This document shows, piece by piece, positions 45,557 to 55,490 of a stretch of 64,000 nucleotides of DNA. The stretch covers positions 2,277,001-2,341,000 of the forward strand of contig CAJHZI010000705.1 of NCBI GenBank assembly GCA_905160935.1, written 5' to 3'. A program made the position numbers and the translations under genes. The stretch is from Enchytraeus crypticus. Taxonomy: Eukaryota; Annelida; Clitellata; Enchytraeida; Enchytraeidae. Within the stretch, counting starts at the first letter, position 1. The number at the start of each line of letters is the position of its first letter. A model generated the notes under the pieces. That model ran no database searches, was not told the DNA's origin, and was given only the letters and a program-made list of their open reading frames with translations.

Positions 45557-46330
45557 TTAACATGTAACGAGTTCAATAACAACAACAACAACAATTAGAG
45601 TGCTACAGTCATCAATGACAACATCGAGCACTATTGAGACAAAATAAAGCCGGCGAGCATAAAGAAGGTCCAAAAACGGTGCAAATTCCAAAATCCAGAT
45701 AATCAGTCCAAAGTAACGGGAATTAAAGAAAAGGAGGTTTAGGCTCATAGACACTGGATGGAAAAGAGAGATGAAATGATAGGTCTTCAACTGCCTATGG
45801 AACTGCTCATAGGAATGCAAAGGCCGATGTGTTTCAAATGAAGATTTCCGAAGATTTGATGGAAGAGAATTCCAGATCTGCGGTGCAGCATGCTGGAAAG
45901 AACGATTAGATAGCTTAGAGTGCGAAGGTAAGCTAGGTCTCACAAGATTAATTAATTTAGAAGACCGAGTAACAGCAGGCGGGATCACTTTAATCAAGTG
46001 AGACATACAAGATTGTCCAGTGATGGTGATAGACTTATAGGTTAACGAAGCTGTTTTGTAAATGATACATTCTTTAATCTTTAGCCAGTGCAGAGACTTT
46101 AATATGGACGTAACATGTGAGTACTTGGAACTACAAAAAATTGCTCGCGCAAGAGAATTCTGAACAAACTGCAATCGATCAATCTCGCAGCCAGGAAGAT
46201 TTAAAAATAGGAATTGCAGTAGTCCAATTTCGATTGCACAATGGCAGCACCAAGTGTAGCAGCTGTCTCACATTGTGCTTCATGCACCGGCAGATACGAC
46301 AAGATTAATAGAGGTTGGATTTGAATCGCA
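45557..46330 (-). mobile_element. CR1-like LINE, 3' end of ORF2 with (TTG)n tail
   Basis: In minus sense a decayed LDYCNS-type segment with a frameshift near 46.2 kb leads into GCEIDRLQFVQNSLARA, LHWLKIKECIIYK, TRSSKLINLVRPSLP and HAAPQIWNSLP. This order is typical of the C-terminal end of CR1-like RT proteins. The frame stays open to 45557. The 3' end TGCTCGATGTTGTCATTGAT and AGCACTCTAATTG is followed by a (TTG)n tail at about 45578-45596. 5'-truncated; no endonuclease or RT core is present. Confidence 0.9.
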
Positions 46331-46960
46331 TAATCTCTGCCGTCGCAGAAAACCGAGACGAACCAGCGTTAAACTTGGCAGAAAATGGCTTTAAAAAGGA
46401 AGGCACATTCTAGTTTTAAAGCTATGCTCTTCTATAGATTCACTGTTTTGATCTTAGACCCGTTACTTTACTTTATGAGGAGTTGGTGAAGTCTGTCGTG
46501 TACATGCATCAAATATGAGAAATTAAGTGGCAGATAATGCTGTAAAACTAAAAGCTTAGTGTCTATTTCGATATCAAAGGGTTACAGCCTGAGGTAATCT
46601 GGCCGAGATTCAAACTAGTAGCCACCTAAGTAATATGCAAGTGTGTTATTAGCTTGGCTATCTCAGTTACAGAAGTACAATTTATTTAGTTTTGCTGTGT
46701 AGGATGAGAATCCTACTACAAGGTAAAGTTATAGTTTACATTAGATATTGAGCAATATTCAACTCCTAATATTCTCTGAGTCAATTGATGTGAATTGAGT
46801 GTCTAGCCTCTTATGTAAAGGTTTGTTTGTGGGCTTGGTTTTCATCTGAATGAATCTTTAACAAGCATTCTTAACTTATGGATTGATTGAATTTAGTTGA
46901 AGACTATGTCGAGAACTTTTCAAAACTTAATAGTACGAATAGGGATTACTACAAGGCTAA
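46331..46960. other. Non-coding stretch upstream of the DNAJA gene
   Basis: Nothing recognisable. The promoter and 5' non-coding exon of the DNAJA gene should lie here or further left, but no core promoter is evident. Confidence 0.4.
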
Positions 46961-46964
46961 AAAG

Positions 46965-47085
46965 TAGCTAATGTTAATACATCCTCAATCAAAAGTGATG
47001 TCAGTGACGGGCGAGCCCAGGATTTGAACCCTGCACATACTGACCCGTGGTCGAATATCATATCGTCATTGCCACTGGCTCCAGT
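46965..47085 (-). mobile_element. tRNA-derived SINE, family A
   Basis: In minus sense: CTGGAGCCAGTGGCAATGAC head, CGGGTCAGTATGTGCAGGG, B box GTTCAAATCC, CTCGCCCGTCACTGACATCA body and a diverged tail. It lies about 190 bp before the first DNAJA coding exon, probably in a 5' UTR intron. Confidence 0.85.
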
Positions 47086-47281
47086 CAGTATTTAGGGTGA
47101 GGGTTAGGAAAACTTGACCTATCTCTCTTTTGCCTCTATGCCTAAACAAAATTTATCATACGAAAATGGGTTGACAATGCGGAATATCTTCTATTGACAT
47201 CCTTAGTTGAAAATAATTGATTACTTATTGAATTAAAAGGTATAACTGTTTAATTACTTTGATGTTGTTTTCAGCAATAAA

Positions 47282-50200
47282 ATGGTCAAGGAGACTGGAT
47301 ACTATGATATACTGGAAGTGAAGCCTGACTGCACTAATGAAGAGCTGAAAAAGAAATATCGAAAGCTTGCATTGAAGTATCATCCCGACAAGAATCCCAA
47401 TGAGGGCGAAAAGGTATTGTCTTAGGAATAATTCCTTAAATTAGCGCTTTAACTGTGACAAACTTTAAATATGTACTGTGCTCAGTGGAGCTAATTTGAG
47501 AAATTTAAGTAAAAAAAATTACCTAATTACCACAACATACACATAGTTTCTCTAATAATTTATCTTGGTTGTATGAAATTCACTGTTGAAATTCTCATGA
47601 CTGCTAATTTGTCTAATATTCCTGATATTTTATATATGAAATCAACTGATGTATAATATTTATTACTTTCTGCTATGATTGGTTGATGGAATTTTAGTTC
47701 AAAGCCATATCCCAGGCCTACGAGGTTCTCTCTGACCCAAAGAAGCGTGCTCTGTATGACAAAGGTGGAGAACAGGCCATCAAGGAAGGTGGTATCGCTA
47801 GTGAGCACAACCCGATGGACATCTTTGACATGTTCTTTGGTGGAGGAAGCAGAAGAGGCCCAGCGCGTGGAAAGGATGTGGTTCATCAACTCAAGGTGAC
47901 GCTGGAGGAACTGTACAATGGGTCGACTCGTAAATTGGCTCTGCAGAAAAATGTCATCTGCGCTAGTTGTCAAGGTTGTGATTGTAGTCGCTTGTTTAAT
48001 GCTGACAGCCTGATAAACAGAAATTCTAGAACATGTATTCGGTTATTTATAGATCTTTCAGATGTAGTAGATCTCACAAATGCAATAAATTTGATGTAAA
48101 GAGCGAGCATGTATTCTCTACTTCATGAGGTAACTAGTGTGCTTTGCTGTGTTAATCTTATTTTAACTTTATAGAGTGCAGTTATAATATTTATATTAAT
48201 CATTATGACAGTGTTATACTGTCATTTTTTGTATAAATTAACAGTTAACATATTATAGGTTTTTTGCAAATGAGTAGGTTAGTTGAATAAATTAATTAAA
48301 ACTTCATGCATGTATAAAAAGATTCCATTTTTGAATAATGCATTTCAAATCTTGATATCTATTTTAATTGATAGTGAATTGTTTATGTCTAGATGTCATG
48401 TTTTATAGTATTTGCAAAGGTGATTTTTGGCAAACTTGAGCTTACCTACAATGCCTGGTTTTGGATCATGTTATATAACTTTATCATGTTTTAATTGCAA
48501 TATATATTTTACTGTCATATTTATGGATACACTTGACCCAATTTGCTTATGGGATATTTTGATGTTTTTAGCTGTAATAACTGTAACATTTGTTATGACA
48601 AACTATTACTATTTTATGATTACATTAATTAAATCATTATACTAATATATCTCTCGGTGCACTGCCTACTGGCAGGTCCATAGTGTGTAATGCCTCCACT
48701 CTTCTCTATCTTCCATTTTCCTCTTCATATCCGCATGAATATGAGTGGAAATTTAAATCAGCTAACGTTCCTAACCTGATTTGATTTGATTATAGGACGG
48801 GGTGGTAAAGAGGGAGCCGTTTTCAGCTGCACTAATTGTAACGGCACTGGCACGCAGGTGCGCATGCATCAGCTTGGACCAGGCTTCATACAACAGATAC
48901 AGTCGACCTGCTCGCGGTGCAATGGTCAGGGCGAGATGATAAACGAAGAGGATCGGTGCAAGAATTGCAGTGGACGCAAGATTGTTAGAGAGAAGAAAGT
49001 TCTGGAAGTGTTCATAGAGAAGGGTATGCTGCCTCTTTTAAATAGGATGGTAGTTACTGCTTACTTAATTATTGATCGAAATTCGCTAGTTACTAAACTC
49101 ATTATCACTTCAAGTAGTGATAGTGTAAATGTACAAATGAGAACATGAAGGCATGCTTGTTTTCTCCTTTTCTCACTTACAACTCAGTTGTTTGTGAATC
49201 TAACGTTCATGAAAACCAAGCTTGCAACTATTTAATGAAAGGGTGATTAGTAGAAAATTAAGTGGCAACTAAATCATTTCTACTAGATGCCATAATGTAA
49301 AGTGAAAGTGATTGGTAGAATTAATTAGATGTCAGACTGTTTCTGTTGTCTAGATGGTGGGATTAGCGCACTTGGTTTAGTTGAGCGTCAATTATCGAAG
49401 TTAAGCTACATCGACCTCGGTTAGTACTTTGTGGGTGACCACCTTGGAAGACCGAGTGTTGGTAAAAGCTTAGGAAGGAAAAATCCCAGGGCGATGGAAG
49501 GTTATTATTAAATCCGCGCCGGCTGCAATTGATGCGCCATTAAAAGGCAAAGATTACTAATAACCATGGAGAGGAAGGAGGAAATGGGTCTTAAAGCAAG
49601 CATCTGTGCTTCCTGACCCAGTGTGCCATTATGTTTTTTTAAAATATAAGTCCTTTCGCTTATGATTGTAATTTTGGATTTGCTGTTGCCTGGATTTGGA
49701 CATGCTCGGTGACTGCCTGTATCCAATCTTTCTGTATTGTATTGCTTAAATGAAGTTCTTTGTCATTGTTTGCATGCCATTGTTTGTAATGTCCTAACGT
49801 TAGATATTTAGACTTCCATTGTCAGCATAAATTTTTGTATAAATGTACTGATATTAGTGATATTTTACATTTGATTTAATTGTTATTTTTCTCTATTAAT
49901 AATAACAATAACAACAATTAGAGTGCTACAGTCATCAATGACAACATTGAGCACTATCGAGACAAAATCAAGCCGATTGATTTATTGAGCGATGATCTGA
50001 CCAGTGTATTGATTGATTGATGCAGGTATGAAGGATGGACAGCAGATCAGATTTAGCGGTGAGGGGGATCAGGTACCGGGCTTAGAGGCAGGCGACGTGG
50101 TAATAGTTCTGGACGAAACCGATCACGCAGTGTTCAAGCGCAGTGGAGCTTCTGACCTTGTTGTTAAGCTAGAGATTGCTCTAGTCGAGTCTCTCTGCGG

Positions 50201-51651
50201 CTTTCAGAGAACAATCAAAACTCTGGACAATCGCATACTTGTCATCTCCACAATACCAGGTACTGGCCAAGTTCTGTTCTCTTTACTGTCAGTTACGGTT
50301 TGCACACCATTGCAAAGTATTTACGTCAAGTACTTGCTGGCTCACGTCAAGTACTTGCTGGCTCACGTCAAGTACTTGCTGACTCACGTCAAGTACTTGC
50401 TGGCTCATGTCAAGTACTTGCTGGCTCACGTCAAGTACTTGCTGACTCACGTCATGTACTTGCTGTCTTTGAGTGTTTTCTGTGGTAGTCATTCCCACCT
50501 TGCACGTGCTAGGTGTAAGCAGATATTAAACTATTTTGTTTTGTGCATTGACTGAGTTTAATATTTGTTCAATAGTTATAGTACTTTATTTTGGGATGGG
50601 ATTTTGCTCTCTCAGTTTTAGCTAAACGTCTATTGTTGAACAAAGTTTAGCTGCGTTGGGCTTTAATGCTGGTATGGGGTGCTGATTTTTATATTAATTT
50701 TCCATTTGTTAAGCAAATTATAGCATGTCGCGTATTTGTGACGAGTTTAATAGCTTCATAGCCGTTGGGCTTTGGTGTTTGTATGGGATGCTGGTTTTTA
50801 TATTTATTTTTTCATTTATTTAAAAAATTATAGCATGTCACATATTTGTGCAGAGTTTACTTATTTCATTGCTATACTTGTGGTATTTTTTCTTATTCCA
50901 TAATTATTCCTAACCATATTCGACTTTTAATGCGGCTATGGCTAGGTGGGCTGTCAGAATTAGGCTACAACAGTTTATTCATTGTTGACTGACACCTGGG
51001 GTTTGATCCCAGACCTCTGTGTTATGAAGCCTGTGCTCTATCTTTGGAAAATCGTGCGCCTCATAATTATATTAATTATACACAGTACTATTTTACTATT
51101 GCTATTTAACTAATATTAAATTAATTCATATTTCTAGAATGCAATGCCAGAAATGTTACTATGTTAGCTATTTTATTTTGGGACATTTCACTCACCATTT
51201 AGATCTTTTTCATGAATGTAGATATTCAGTTACTTTTTCTGCATTTATTTTGTCTGTGGCAGCACAATTTCTCTATACGCATTCATTAATACACTAACTT
51301 TTGCTGCTACTTCTATCAGGTGAGGTGATTCGGCATGGAGACATGAAGCGCATTGACGGTGAAGGTATGCCGCGCTACAAACACCCGATGGAGAAAGGTC
51401 GTCTCATCGTTGCATTCGAGGTCAAATTTCCTGCTGACAACTGGTTACCCGCGAAGAAACTCGCCGAGCTCGAATCTCTTTTGCCGAAGCGTCCTAAAGT
51501 GCCAATCCCGGACTCAGTGGAGGAGTGTAACATGAGGAAGTACGATCCTTCGTCTGACGCGTCGAAGAGACGACATCGGACAGCTTATGACTCGGACGAA
51601 GAGAATGAACATATGCAAGGTGCCCAGCGGGTTCAGTGTGCGTCTCAGTGA
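47282..51651 (+). CDS. DNAJA1: DnaJ homolog subfamily A (type I Hsp40), five coding exons
   Basis: Co-chaperone that delivers substrates to Hsp70 and stimulates its ATPase. Exons: 47275-47413 (ATG at 47282), 47698-47974, 48796-49023, 50026-50259, 51320-51651. GT-AG junctions keep frame, giving 400 residues (human DNAJA1 is 397). The J domain spans 1 to about 70 with HPD at 34-36. A short Gly-rich linker contains [10 protein letters not shown]. The four zinc-finger repeats are complete: CASCQGRG 132-139, CTNCNGTG 148-155, CSRCNGQG 175-182 and CKNCSGRK 191-198. The C-terminal substrate-binding and dimerisation region has [13 protein letters not shown] and [10 protein letters not shown]. The protein ends CASQ (397-400), a CaaX prenylation box, so a cytosolic, membrane-tethered DNAJA1/2/4 type. 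Length favours DNAJA1/A4. An acceptor TTTTCAG 8 bp before the ATG implies a non-coding first exon further upstream. Each intron after the first holds a repeat. Confidence 0.96.
48655..48782 (-). mobile_element. GA-LINE 3' end in DNAJA intron, abutting exon 3
   Basis: CTCTCGGTGCACTGCCTACT, GGCAGGTCCATAGTGTGTAA and antisense EEWRR/MLDDLK sequence run to about 48782, 13 bp before the exon 3 acceptor. The tail is reduced to ATCTCTC. A consensus branch-site CTAAC at 48771-48775 lies within the LINE-derived part. Confidence 0.8.
49348..49471 (+). repeat. 5S rRNA-derived element or pseudogene (in DNAJA intron)
   Basis: The middle and 3' parts follow 5S rRNA in order: CGAAGTTAAGCTACATCG (box A region) at 49396-49413, GGTTAGTACTTTG (box C region) at 49419-49431, GTGGGTGACCACCTTGG, then GACCGAGTGTTGGTAAAAGC. 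The 5' third (GGTGGGATTAGCGCACTTGG) has diverged from normal 5S. A functional 5S gene would not carry these changes. It is either an old pseudogene or the head of a 5S-derived SINE (SINE3 type), whose body could be the GC-richer sequence following to about 49570. No T-run terminator follows directly. Confidence 0.75.
49900..49980 (-). mobile_element. CR1-like LINE 3' tip (in DNAJA intron, near exon 4)
   Basis: A TTATTG-type tail (plus AATAACAATAACAACAATTA) precedes GAGTGCTACAGTCATCAATG, ACAACATTGAGCACTATCGA and GACAAAATCAAGCCG, the reverse of the 3' end at 60.65 kb. It ends about 45 bp before the exon 4 acceptor at 50025. Confidence 0.85.
50323..50466. repeat. 21-bp minisatellite (in DNAJA intron 4)
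   Basis: Seven units of ACGTCAAGTACTTGCTGGCT plus C, with few changes (GACTC, CATGT). Because 21 is a multiple of 3 and the unit lacks stops in several frames, long frames stay open on both strands. In the exon 4 frame, read-through would give repeated VKYLLAH. Confidence 0.96.
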
Positions 51652-52739
51652 AATAATGATGCTGCGCAGCGGATTCAGTGCAATTCTCAGCGGAGTGAGT
51701 GGTGACTGTCAGTGTGTTAATCGTTTTATGTGATTTGTTGGATTAGGTGATTGTGACGAAGAAAACTCTGTCGCGATGGTTACTTAATATATAGTCGTTA
51801 CTTTCAAGACCTTTCGAATGTGACTATGGCTAATTTACTGTGTGATGTTTGTACTGGACCCGTTCGTGCAGAAGATTAGTCAAATGCTTAATAGTGAATG
51901 GAATAAATATTAACTGATGTTTGTTCCGAATTTAGAAAATTGATTAACAATATCAAAAAATTGAACTACTTTCCATTTTAATTTCTATTTGTCGAGTAGA
52001 TTGTTGTTTGATATGCACTTTTCACCATTTATGCCACTTGTATCAGTTTATTTACTGAGTTTATTCGCACTGTTGTTTTCGCATGAGTAAGCAACCACGG
52101 GTTCTATTCCTGCCCGGGCTGTGACTGTTTTACGATATTCCTGCAATTTCTAAACAGATGTTCAACGTTATTTTTGTATGACAGTTCTTTCTGTAGCAGT
52201 TGTTCTGACTGTGCCTGTTGCAGGCAGGGAGTGCATCCTCACTCATTTTAGCCGTGTAGATAGCTTTGCTTGCTGATTAGACGATATTCGGCTACTCACA
52301 AATACAAGCCCAGCTGTTTAAAAGCTAGAGATAGTTTTATGCATCAGGTGTTCAGAATTTAGCTCTTAATGCCATCCCAATTCTTTCAACAACTATTGCA
52401 TCCTGTTGCGCCATAAATCCAGTAGGAACCACGGTGAGATTTTGCTACTATAATAGCGGCCAAAAATTTCCTACCTGCATAACTTGTTAGCAGGTATAAT
52501 AAAGAACGGTTCAAAGTCTGATTCTTCATCATAATGATATGAGGGACGTCTTGTGCAGCTCTGTTTGGATTAACAGCTCTATTGAAGTGTGTAGATGCTA
52601 AATAAGACGAGGTCTTTATTATGGTCTCTATCTTGTGCTCTCTCTACAAATCTACTGCATGGTGCTCACTATTCTAATGATGCTATACACATTTTTTGTT
52701 CTGTTCATTGTAGACCTAAATAGTCACTGTGTGTATTGA
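51652..52739 (+). other. DNAJA 3' UTR and downstream flank
   Basis: A polyadenylation-type AATAAA at 51902-51907, about 250 bp after the stop, is the best candidate for the transcript end. tRNA-like GGTTCTATTCCTGCCCGGG at about 52098-52116 may be a SINE head remnant. No further gene. Confidence 0.5.
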
Positions 52740-52902
52740 GAGGCGACTAAATTGAAATTAAGGCAGTAGCAAATCACCTCAGAAGCTATGTTTAAAGCTA
52801 ATGGCTTTTGTAATTTGATAGCCATAGCCTCAGTGAGACTATCAGATGAAATATGCGCTTATCTGGATACTGGACCTGCCATTAGGCCATGCAATATAGA
52901 GA
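52740..52902 (+). mobile_element. Family B repeat, shortened
   Basis: GAGGCGACTAA, AAATCACCTCAGAAGCTATG and a shortened interior lead to TGGACCTGCCATTAGGCCAT and GCAATATAGAGAGG. Its end is especially close to the GA-LINE end, including TGGACCTGCCA and GGC. Confidence 0.68.
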
Positions 52903-53187
52903 GGTTGTGGAGAGAATTGTTTTTTAACGGAAACCATCAACCCTATGTTACAACGAAACTTTGGTATTGCTGTATAAATGTATGTTTGTGCGCTTACCGT
53001 GATGATGCATTGCAGTAATGTACAATTAAACGTTCCTGTGTATTTGTATTTGAATAAATGTCTATAACTGCTTAACGCAAATAGGATAGTCTGCATGTGT
53101 TTGTGGAGGCGGTATTTAATTTTATGGCGTCCCCTTGTAAACATAATACGTTTATTAATACTTCTTAATGAAAACTCTTTTAGAAAT

Positions 53188-53250
53188 ATAATAATAATAA
53201 AGGTTTAACTTCCGTTTCCTCATACAAGGATGATGTCAGGGACGTCATTA
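53188..53250 (-). mobile_element. SINE family D 3' end with (TTA)n tail
   Basis: ATAATAATAAAGGTTTAACT, TCCGTTTCCTCATACAAGGA and TGATGTCAGGGACGT are nearly identical to the copies at 25.5 and 60.0 kb. Confidence 0.82.
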
Positions 53251-53710
53251 TAAGATCCATTGTTCAGCAGTAGCACATTAAAGCTTAACACTGTTTAATG
53301 GGCCGATTTGTGAAGCGATCGAAAGAAATAGCAGGCACATAGTCAGCTTCTATAGTCTAGGCCGCTAATTTTTTAATGCCCGTCAATTGGAAACAATTAC
53401 CACAATTTGAGTTAAAATTTTAGGTCACCCAAAACCCACAGCCCGGGACATCCTTTAAGGGTTGGTTGGGGCGAGGAACTTTGAAATGGGATTTGGCTCT
53501 AATCAGTGGGGGTTTCACAATTTGCATTTTGGCACCAAACTAATCAATAATTGATCAACTTTGTCAAGCAAAGCCCTGTCATGTAACAGAACTAATGATA
53601 ATTTGGCTGAGATAAAAGAGTGATGAAGAATTGTAGAATGATGTCTCTCTCATTTAATAGAACATTCTGATTTTATATACATGTAGAATACTCAATTTTA
53701 TAAACTAATC
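53251..53710. other. Non-coding stretch
   Basis: No gene or repeat recognised. Confidence 0.4.
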
Positions 53711-53835
53711 ACATTTTATGGAATATTAACATGTTACAGAATATTCACATTTTATGTAATATTCACATTTTATAGAATATTCACATTTGATAGAATACAT
53801 TCGCATTTTACAGAATATTCACGTTTTACAGTGTT
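53711..53835. repeat. 17-18-bp minisatellite
   Basis: Degenerate units of ATTCACATTTTATAGAAT with substitutions (TTACAG, TATGTA, TGATAG); about seven copies. Confidence 0.85.
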
Positions 53836-53892
53836 GAAACAATTTAAGCATGCATCTCGAAGTAAGACGTAGAATGTCGTGCAAGCGGTGGC

Positions 53893-54215
53893 AAAGCGAG
53901 GGAGAGGCTATAGGGGGTATGTACTCCCAAGATCACGGTTGGATTTTCTGGGGGGAGGGGGTTTGACCCTCCTTAATTAAGTATCAGATCTGTGACCCCC
54001 TGACTAAAGTTTTAATCCCCTCTCTATGACAAAGCCCTGAAACCCTGGCAAGCCTTCAGCCCCACTTGGAAAAATTTAATATAATCCTGTGCAATTGAAC
54101 TCTGATGACAAGTAATTTTGTTAATGAAATTGTGCTTCCCCCAAAGTGCTCCGCTCCCAAGTTTTAAATGCCTCGACCCCAAGATTGAATACTGTCTATG
54201 GACGCCGCTGCGCGC
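53893..54215. mobile_element. hAT-like MITE candidate, longer copy
   Basis: Starts GGTGGCAAAGCGAGGGAG and ends TGGACGCCGCTG, imperfect inverse ends of the same kind as at 24346-24487. Internal similarity includes GTGCTTCCCCCAAAGTGCTC and CCCAAGATTGAATACTG. Flanks CGTGCAAG and CGCGCAAT match at 6 of 8 positions. Non-coding. Confidence 0.5.
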
Positions 54216-54567
54216 AATTGAAAGATACTAAACAATTTCTTATTCTATTATTTCTTTAAAGGCTCTGAAGCTCATGCTGCGGTGCAGCTACGAACAGCTG
54301 CATGAGGACATCAGCGGAGGACATCAATTAATTAAGTTAATTGTTAATTTGTTATATTGTTAATAATTTACTCTAATAGTTTACTTTAATTATAGTTTAA
54401 AATTAAAAAACAGTATCGAAGTCAATCAATTCTATCTCCCTATAGCACTTACCCTGTCACCATAACCTTACAAATGATGAAATTTAGTAAAACTAAAAAA
54501 ATTGTGACGCGCGAGCGAACTAGTCGCTCATTGTTTATATTTCTGGGTATATATTATCTGGGTAGGC

Positions 54568-54569
<2 letters not shown>

Positions 54570-54603
<34 letters not shown>

Positions 54604-54608
54604 ATATA

Positions 54609-54651
<43 letters not shown>
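54570..54651. repeat. (TA)n microsatellite
   Basis: Two pure TA runs separated by ATAATATATC. Confidence 0.96.
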
Positions 54652-54652
<1 letters not shown>

Positions 54653-55310
54653 ATCTTTAAAATAAGTAGATATGGCATGACTGTTGATTCAGCGATACCA
54701 GTTTTGTAACAAGAGCGACTTGATTTCAAGCATGCTCCATTTAATCGTGAGGGTAAACAAAGCCCCCTTGTCATGTGTATTTAATAGTAATTTCTGTAAT
54801 TTCAGATTTATTTCATGATATTCGGCCTCTAAACGGTTTTAAGATGATGTATTGTTGATCGTTTGGGTATACAAATTCCAGAAATCCAGAAACTAAAGAA
54901 CGGGGAATATCCTTTAAGAGATTTGAAATTAAATTTGTTTGCATTTTGTATTATAAAAATGTACATCCAATTAATAGGAATTCGTTTCAAATAATTTTTT
55001 GTCATGACGATATATAGGAGAGATGTCACGGTAAATGTGCTGCTAAAGTGTTTCATTATCGTTCAAAAGCTTTGCAAATGCTCAAAAACTTCATTATTTT
55101 ATGCCTTTAAATAACGATCAGCTGATATCGTTTACCTCTGGCTAGCAAAATTAGTTGTTGGCATCACTGTAATTCTTGAACTCAATGTTTACAATGGTTG
55201 ATATTGCCTTTGACATTTCTACAGTTTTTCATTATTCTATGGTATATATATATATATATTATTTTCAATAACCACTGTATTATTTAAAAGTGCTGCTATT
55301 GCTCGGTGCA
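54652..55310. other. AT-rich, no gene recognised
   Basis: Only a short TA run near 55240-55260. Confidence 0.45.
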
Positions 55311-55314
55311 GCAG

Positions 55315-55490
55315 CCGCAGAAACAATACGATTAGAGTGGTACTACACGTTGTCCAGGACAACATCGAGCACTAAAGAATCAACTCAAAACCGATGAGCA
55401 GAAATTGCAGAATGTTGGTGATCCATAAACGGTGCGATCCAAATCCAGGTAATTAGTCCAAGGAAGAGTACTAGCTGACCGGAGTTTTGC
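55315..55490 (-). mobile_element. CR1-like LINE 3' end
   Basis: AGAAACAATACGATTAGAGT, ACAACATCGAGCACTAAAGA, CAAAACCGATGAGCAGAAA and AAACGGTGCGATCCAAATCC follow the reversed CR1 3' end order, diverged. Confidence 0.8.

Noticed and set aside
47560-47973. 137-codon minus-strand open frame
   Set aside because: Antisense of DNAJA exon 2, which is clearly coding on the plus strand.
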